Of a stretch of 64,000 nucleotides of DNA, positions 60,118-64,000 are shown piece by piece. The notes under the pieces are model-generated. The model saw nothing but the letters and a program-made list of their open reading frames with translations. It was not told the DNA's origin and searched no databases. Position 1 is the stretch's first letter. Each line of letters opens with the position of its first letter. The DNA is taken from NCBI RefSeq assembly GCF_029887875.1, contig NZ_JARXRM010000043.1, positions 31,570-95,569 of the forward strand. Reading direction: 5' to 3'. The stretch comes from Luteimonas endophytica. GTDB taxonomy: Bacteria > Pseudomonadota > Gammaproteobacteria > Xanthomonadales > Xanthomonadaceae. A program made the position numbers and the translations under genes.

Positions 60118-60876
60118 ATGGATGGTTCACACGCGGCACCCGGGTATCCCCGCGACGGCTGCCCGCTGCAGGCCGCAGGGCGACAGGACGTCGACGGCGC
60201 TGGCGCAGCCGTCGGGCCGGCCGGGAAGTTCCTGGAATTCATCGGCAGCGACCGCTTTCCCTGCGTGGGGTCGCGGCTGGCGCTGGCGCAGGACACCATC
60301 GCCACGCTCGAGCTCGGCACGCTCGGCAGCGCGCGCAACGATGCGCCATTGCTCGACCGGCTGGAACGGTTCGCGGAGATGGTGGATGCGGGCGACCCCG
60401 AAGACCCCGCCGTGCATTCGCTCGTCGCGCTGTTCCGCGGTCCGGCGGCCACCGACGAACCGCGCTTCGAAGCGCTGCTGTGGGGGCAGCTTCAGCGCCT
60501 GCACGAGCTCGATGCGGATCGGGGCCGCCGGTGGGCGCCCGATGTCAGCAGCGATCCGGACAGTTCGAAGTTCAGCATGAGCCTGGGCGGCCATCCGTTC
60601 TTCGTGATCGGCCTGCACGCGGGCGCGTCGCGGATCGCGCGGCGCTTCCCCTGGCCGACGCTGGTGTTCAATTCGCATCGCCAGTTCGAGCGGCTTCGTG
60701 GCGACGGCCGGTTCGCGAAGATGCAGGGCGCCACCCGGGCCCGCGATCGCAAACTGCAGGGCTCGATCAATCCCAATCTCAGCGATTACGGCGAGGCCTC
60801 GGAGGCGCGCCAGTACAGCGGCCGCGCGGTGGAACAGGATTGGCGCTGCCCGTTCCATGCCCGGAGGGCGGCATGA
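60118..60876 (+). CDS. YqcI/YcgG-family protein (GntA-like haem-dependent N-oxygenase candidate)
   Basis: A 252-residue protein of the YqcI/YcgG family. The conserved blocks are FPCVGSRLAL (about 46-55), FSMSLGGHPFFVIGLHAGASRIARRF (seen in parts near 151-176), TLVFNSHRQFERLR and the C-terminal WRCPFHARR. Characterised relatives such as GntA of guanitoxin synthesis are haem enzymes that N-hydroxylate guanidino compounds. Haem binding here cannot be proved from sequence. Cysteines at FPC and CPF and several His are candidates for ligands. Its stop overlaps the start of the DUF1989 gene (ATGA). Confidence 0.8.
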   Translation: MDGSHAAPGYPRDGCPLQAAGRQDVDGAGAAVGPAGKFLEFIGSDRFPCVGSRLALAQDTIATLELGTLGSARNDAPLLDRLERFAEMVDAGDPEDPAVHSLVALFRGPAATDEPRFEALLWGQLQRLHELDADRGRRWAPDVSSDPDSSKFSMSLGGHPFFVIGLHAGASRIARRFPWPTLVFNSHRQFERLRGDGRFAKMQGATRARDRKLQGSINPNLSDYGEASEARQYSGRAVEQDWRCPFHARRAA

Positions 60877-61484
60877 GCGCTGCGGCGGAGACCGAGCGCA
60901 TCGCGCCGTGCTCGGCGCGCGCCTTCGAGCTGGAGCGCGGAGACGAGCTGGTCGTGATCGATCCGGAGGGCCAGCAGGTCAGCGACCTGGTCGCGTTCTC
61001 GCGCGACGACCTGGCCGAGTACCTGTCGTCCGGCCGCTCGATCGACTACGCCTCCAAACTCTGGCTCAGTGCAGGCGACCAGCTGTATTCCAACCGCAGC
61101 AGACCGATGTTCACCATCGTCGAGGACAGCTGCGGCCGGCACGACTTCACACTGACGCCGTGCTCCAAGGACACCTTCGCCATCATCTACGGCGAGACCG
61201 ACGGCCGGCCCGGATGCGAGGGCAACCTGGCGCAGGCGCTGGCGCCGTATGGGATCGGGGTGGACCGGATCCCGATCGCCTTCAACGTGTTCATGCATGT
61301 TTCGGTGGATGCGGAGACCGGAACGATCGCGGTGCTGCCGCCGCGCAGCGTCCCGGGAGACAGCATCCGGCTGCGCGCCGAAATGCCGCTGGTGGTTGCC
61401 CTGACCGCCTGTTCGGCCGGGCAGTCCAACAACTTCCGATACAAGCCCATCGACTTCCGCATCGACCGGGCGCGCAGTGCCTGA
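60873..61484 (+). CDS. DUF1989 (urea carboxylase-associated type) protein
   Basis: A 203-residue protein of the DUF1989 family. Conserved pieces are GQQVSDLVAFS near 28-38, LTPCSKDTFAIIYG near 88-101, GCEGNLAQALAPYGI, FNVFMHVSVD, and ALTACSAGQSNNFRYKPIDFRI at the end (in parts), with Cys/His/Asn positions suited to metal binding. Some family members are subunits of carboxyguanidine deiminase in guanidine breakdown; others are of unknown role. Coupling to a GntA-like gene suggests chemistry on a guanidino or urea compound. That is inference. Confidence 0.82.
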   Translation: MSAAAETERIAPCSARAFELERGDELVVIDPEGQQVSDLVAFSRDDLAEYLSSGRSIDYASKLWLSAGDQLYSNRSRPMFTIVEDSCGRHDFTLTPCSKDTFAIIYGETDGRPGCEGNLAQALAPYGIGVDRIPIAFNVFMHVSVDAETGTIAVLPPRSVPGDSIRLRAEMPLVVALTACSAGQSNNFRYKPIDFRIDRARSA

Positions 61485-61547
61485 GCGAGCGCTGGCGCAG
61501 CACCGCCCGGAACCGGCTCTTCCTCACACCCACGACAGGAGTACGCC

Positions 61548-61718
61548 ATGATCGGCGAACGCGAACGCACCGAAGCCAACCAGCCAGAAGGCAATCCCGA
61601 GCGCAAGAGCAACGAGACCGACGGACAGCCCGGCCCCACCTCCGGGGTGCGCCCGGATCTGGAGAAGCCGGGGAAGAAAAACGACGGCACCGCCGGGGGC
61701 GTCGGCAAGGGTTACTGA
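61548..61718 (+). CDS. Small disordered hydrophilic protein
   Basis: A 56-residue protein, MIGERERTEANQPEGNPERK..., with a high share of Gly, Pro, Glu, Lys and Asn, no hydrophobic segment and no cysteine, ending GGVGKGY. A CAGGAG ribosome site precedes the ATG, and the codon use fits the genome. It resembles in style, but not in sequence, the small protein at 63551. The function is unknown; disorder is likely. Confidence 0.55.
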   Translation: MIGERERTEANQPEGNPERKSNETDGQPGPTSGVRPDLEKPGKKNDGTAGGVGKGY

Positions 61719-61933
61719 GCCGTGGGGCCGCGGTGCCGCCGTTCGGCCAGGCGTCTGCCCGGGGGCGCCATCGCCCAGACGCATGGCCGTCCAGCCGGCA
61801 CGGTGGCCGGCCGTGCCGACAATGCGAGGCGTCGAAGAGGCCCCGCCACCGCAGCCCAGGGGCGTTGAACAGAGTCGGGAAGATGGCGCACGCTCGCTGG
61901 AGGCGAGCCCCGAGCGCCCCCATGTGCAGGCAC

Positions 61934-62521
61934 ATGGACCTGTTCGACTCCCCGCCCCAGACCTTGCTGGAAGACGCCGAGGGCGGGATCCGCTACTGGC
62001 CCGGCTTCGCCGGATCCCGGGAGGCCGACGTCTGGTTCGCCGAGCTGCAGCGCCTGGCGGGCTGGACCACCTCGCGGCGCCGGATGTACGACCGCGTGGT
62101 CGACGTGCCGCGCCTGCTCGCGGCCTACCGCACCGTCGCGCTGCCGCCGGAGCTGCCGCTGGCCGCCATCCTCGCCCGGGTCCGGGCGACGGTGCCGGCC
62201 CCCTACAACGCGGTGGGCCTCAATCTCTATCGCGACGGCGCCGACAGCGTGGCGATGCACAACGACAAGCTGCATACCATCGTGCCCGGCCATCCGATCG
62301 CCCTGCTCAGCCTCGGCCATCCGCGGCGCATGCTGATCCGCGCCAAGGCCGGCGAGCGCGGGCGCGTCGCGGTGGAGCTCGGCCACGGCAGCCTGCTCAG
62401 CATGAGCCACGCCTCCCAGCTGACCCACGAACACGGCATCCCCAAGACCGCGAGGCCGGTCGGGCCGCGCATGAGCGTGGTGTTCCGGGTGCGGCCCCTC
62501 GCGCAGCTGGACGAAAGATGA
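61934..62521 (+). CDS. alkB: AlkB-family Fe(II)/2-oxoglutarate dioxygenase
   Basis: A 195-residue dioxygenase of the AlkB type, which removes methyl groups from alkylated bases. The double-stranded beta-helix core shows NAVGLNLYRDGADSVAMHNDK (in parts), where His and Asp of MHNDK are iron ligands, then SHASQLTHEHGIPK with the third ligand, and GPRMSVVFRV with the 2-oxoglutarate arginine. The family's usual HSDDE becomes HNDKL here. The start at 61934 was chosen; ATG at 61922 is an alternative. It lies 85 bases before the Nmad3-like gene. Confidence 0.9.
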   Translation: MDLFDSPPQTLLEDAEGGIRYWPGFAGSREADVWFAELQRLAGWTTSRRRMYDRVVDVPRLLAAYRTVALPPELPLAAILARVRATVPAPYNAVGLNLYRDGADSVAMHNDKLHTIVPGHPIALLSLGHPRRMLIRAKAGERGRVAVELGHGSLLSMSHASQLTHEHGIPKTARPVGPRMSVVFRVRPLAQLDER

Positions 62522-62606
62522 GCGGTGCCCGCGCCGCCCGGAAGCCGTGCCGCGCGCCGGCTCAGCGGGTGCCGGGCGCCGCGGACCCGGACGGGTGCGG
62601 TGGCCG

Positions 62607-63473
62607 ATGCGTCGCCTGATCCTGTCGCGGAAGGGCTTCGATGCCGGCTACGGCGGCATGCCGAGTCCGATCCTGCCCGACGGGCGGCTGCTGCCGCTGC
62701 CGATCCCGGGACGGCACGACGCGTTCACGCTTGCCGACGCGGTGGGCGCGGGCGAGGACCACGCCAGGCTGCTGGCGGAACTCAGCCGCGGCAGGATCAC
62801 CCTGGCGACCCAGGTCCACCTGGACCCGGACCTCGCACGGCCGCCGGGGCGGCGGCTGCCCGGCTGGCGTCCGGCGCTGGGGCAGGCCGGCGGCGCGCAG
62901 TCGCACCTGCGGACGCAGGGCGTCGGGGCCGGCGACGTGTTCCTGTTCTTCGGCTGGTTTCGCGAGGTGGAGAACGGGCCGTGCGGATGGCGATTCGTGC
63001 CGCGCGCGCCGGACCTGCATGTCCTGTTCGGCTGGCTCGAAGTCGGCGCGGTTCTGCCGGTGGTGCTGCGGCGCGAGGCCTGCCTTGCGCGGTACCCGTG
63101 GATCGCCGATCACCCGCACGTGGCCAATCCGGAGCACTATGCCAGTCCCAGCAACACCCTCTACGTGGCGCGGGCGCGCTCGCGCCTGGCGCCGCGCCGG
63201 GCCGGCGGGGGCGTGTTTCCCCGCTACCGGCCCGAGCTCCGCCTCACCGCCGAAGGCGAGAGCCGCAGCATCTGGACGCTGCCGTCGTGGTTCCACCCGG
63301 CGCCGGGGCGCGCCGCGCTGAGCTACCACGGCCGGCCCTCGCGCTGGCGCATCACCGGCGCCGGGTGCCGGCTGCACAGCGTGCCCAAGGGCCAGGAGTT
63401 CGTGATGGACGTGGGCGGCTGCGAGTCCGAAGCGGAAACGTGGCTGCGGAACCTGGTCGCCGGCGCCTGCTGA
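62607..63473 (+). CDS. Nucleotide modification associated domain 3 (Nmad3)-like protein
   Basis: A 288-residue protein resembling the Nmad3 family. The N-terminal signature is LILSRKGFDAGYGGMPSPI with PLPIP (about 4-40). Further conserved pieces are GDVFLFFGWFR near 113-123, LHVLFGWLEVG, HPHVAN, NTLYVARAR and LPSWFHP. In phages and bacteria Nmad domains are associated by gene context with modified-nucleotide systems; no activity is known to me for this one. The family call rests on recalled similarity and needs a profile search. Confidence 0.62.
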   Translation: MRRLILSRKGFDAGYGGMPSPILPDGRLLPLPIPGRHDAFTLADAVGAGEDHARLLAELSRGRITLATQVHLDPDLARPPGRRLPGWRPALGQAGGAQSHLRTQGVGAGDVFLFFGWFREVENGPCGWRFVPRAPDLHVLFGWLEVGAVLPVVLRREACLARYPWIADHPHVANPEHYASPSNTLYVARARSRLAPRRAGGGVFPRYRPELRLTAEGESRSIWTLPSWFHPAPGRAALSYHGRPSRWRITGAGCRLHSVPKGQEFVMDVGGCESEAETWLRNLVAGAC

Positions 63474-63550
63474 ACTGGCGAAGGGTCCATCGCCGGGAGT
63501 TCACGGCAGTGGCGGCAGGCTGGCGGTCGATGCCGCAGCGGAGACGAGTG

Positions 63551-63760
63551 ATGACCAGTCAGCAGCAGAACGAAGCACCGCAGCAGGAGCCGAACGAGGA
63601 GGTGGAGAAGGGGAAGCCATCCGCACCGCCCCGCGGCCGTCGGTCCGGCGGCGGCGCCCCGCCGGCCGATGACGAGGCGCGCGAGGGCGCCGAGGAGATT
63701 CGCAGGAAGGCGCCCACCGGGCTGCCGGGTGCGGCCGGGGGCGGGCTGATCGGGGGCTGA
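63551..63760 (+). CDS. Small disordered hydrophilic protein
   Basis: A 69-residue protein, MTSQQQNEAPQQEPNEEVEK..., rich in Gln, Glu, Pro, Gly and Arg, ending GGGLIGG. No membrane segment or cysteine. It begins 77 bases after the Nmad3-like gene. Composition fits a disordered protein; function unknown. Confidence 0.5.
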   Translation: MTSQQQNEAPQQEPNEEVEKGKPSAPPRGRRSGGGAPPADDEAREGAEEIRRKAPTGLPGAAGGGLIGG

Positions 63761-63773
63761 GGCGGGGCTGGAG

Positions 63774-63986
63774 TCAGCCGCGGCGCGCGCGCTTCTGGCG
63801 ACGGGCGTTGGCGGCCACGGTACGGCTCACCGGGGCCAGGCCGGCTGCCAGCACCGCGTCGGCGTCGCGCAGCGCCTGGTGCGGCCGATACGCTGTCGAG
63901 CCGCCAGCCGGCCACCAGGGAGTCCACGCCGACCGCATCGCCTGGCCGGCGAGGCGCAGCTGGATCTGCAGCAGCGTGGTGCCCAT
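63774..63986 (-). CDS. Small conserved-looking hypothetical protein
   Basis: A 70-residue protein with an amphipathic N-terminus (MGTTLLQIQLRLAGQAMRSAW), a middle segment HQALRDADAVLAAGLAPVSR and a basic tail NARRQKRARRG. The tail pattern APVSRTVAANARR reminds me of small phasin-type proteins, but I cannot support that. AAGGGTGG upstream of the ATG gives a ribosome site. It converges on the gene at 63551. Confidence 0.5.
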   Translation of the reverse strand: MGTTLLQIQLRLAGQAMRSAWTPWWPAGGSTAYRPHQALRDADAVLAAGLAPVSRTVAANARRQKRARRG

Positions 63987-64000
63987 TGCGAACCACCCTT

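Overview
The window is chromosomal DNA of very high G+C content, almost fully coding, with no rRNA, tRNA, insertion sequence, prophage or CRISPR array that I can recognise. Several lineage markers point to the Xanthomonadaceae (Lysobacteraceae), probably near Lysobacter or Luteimonas. These are a fused aspartate kinase/diaminopimelate decarboxylase followed by murL and murD2, a fused CysNC, the rmlBACD order, a SUF operon led by an Rrf2-type regulator, and short palindromic repeats of a kind found between genes in this family. The genus is an inference from gene content; no comparison could be run.

Region 1 (about 0.2-11.5 kb) is a nearly complete assimilatory sulfate reduction and cysteine locus: cysK and cysG (minus), cysB (plus), cysJ-cysI-cysH (minus) and cysD-cysNC (plus). 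It activates sulfate to PAPS, reduces it to sulfite and sulfide with a siroheme enzyme whose cofactor CysG makes, and fixes sulfide into cysteine. Upstream of both cysG and cysD lies a similar 14-base motif, in the same orientation and at the same distance, which is a candidate CysB site.

Region 2 (11.5-21.6 kb) holds a YeaQ-type membrane protein, an M20 peptidase, a ComEA-like helix-hairpin-helix protein and a HutD-family protein, then the SUF iron-sulfur assembly operon (regulator, sufB, sufC, sufD, sufS, a GNAT acetyltransferase, a small frameshifted gene and a Rieske ferredoxin). A strong promoter overlapped by a palindrome precedes the regulator. An 800-base non-coding stretch rich in palindromes follows.

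Region 3 (22.4-38.1 kb) is mixed: a SET-domain methyltransferase, a DUF5916 outer-membrane-type protein, a lipoprotein, small membrane proteins, an M23 peptidase, a DUF533 protein, a tailed HU protein, a GspG-like pilin coupled to a GGDEF-EAL protein, a divergent EF-G, OsmC, an amidohydrolase and a PhzF-like protein.

Region 4 (38.3-57.6 kb) is housekeeping: lysine and peptidoglycan precursor genes (AK-DAPDC, murL, murD2), a dienelactone hydrolase, ispB, ssb, the dTDP-rhamnose genes rmlBACD, a DUF4019 protein, an AbgT transporter, and the conserved miaA-hfq-hflX-hflK-hflC-DUF2065 series, with purA after a 378-base gap.

Region 5 (59.2-64 kb) is the least understood part. A secreted hypothetical protein is followed by a YqcI/YcgG (GntA-like) haem N-oxygenase candidate translationally coupled to a DUF1989 protein. 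Next come an AlkB-type dioxygenase, a protein resembling nucleotide-modification-associated domain 3, and two small disordered proteins. This is where I would look first for an undescribed activity.
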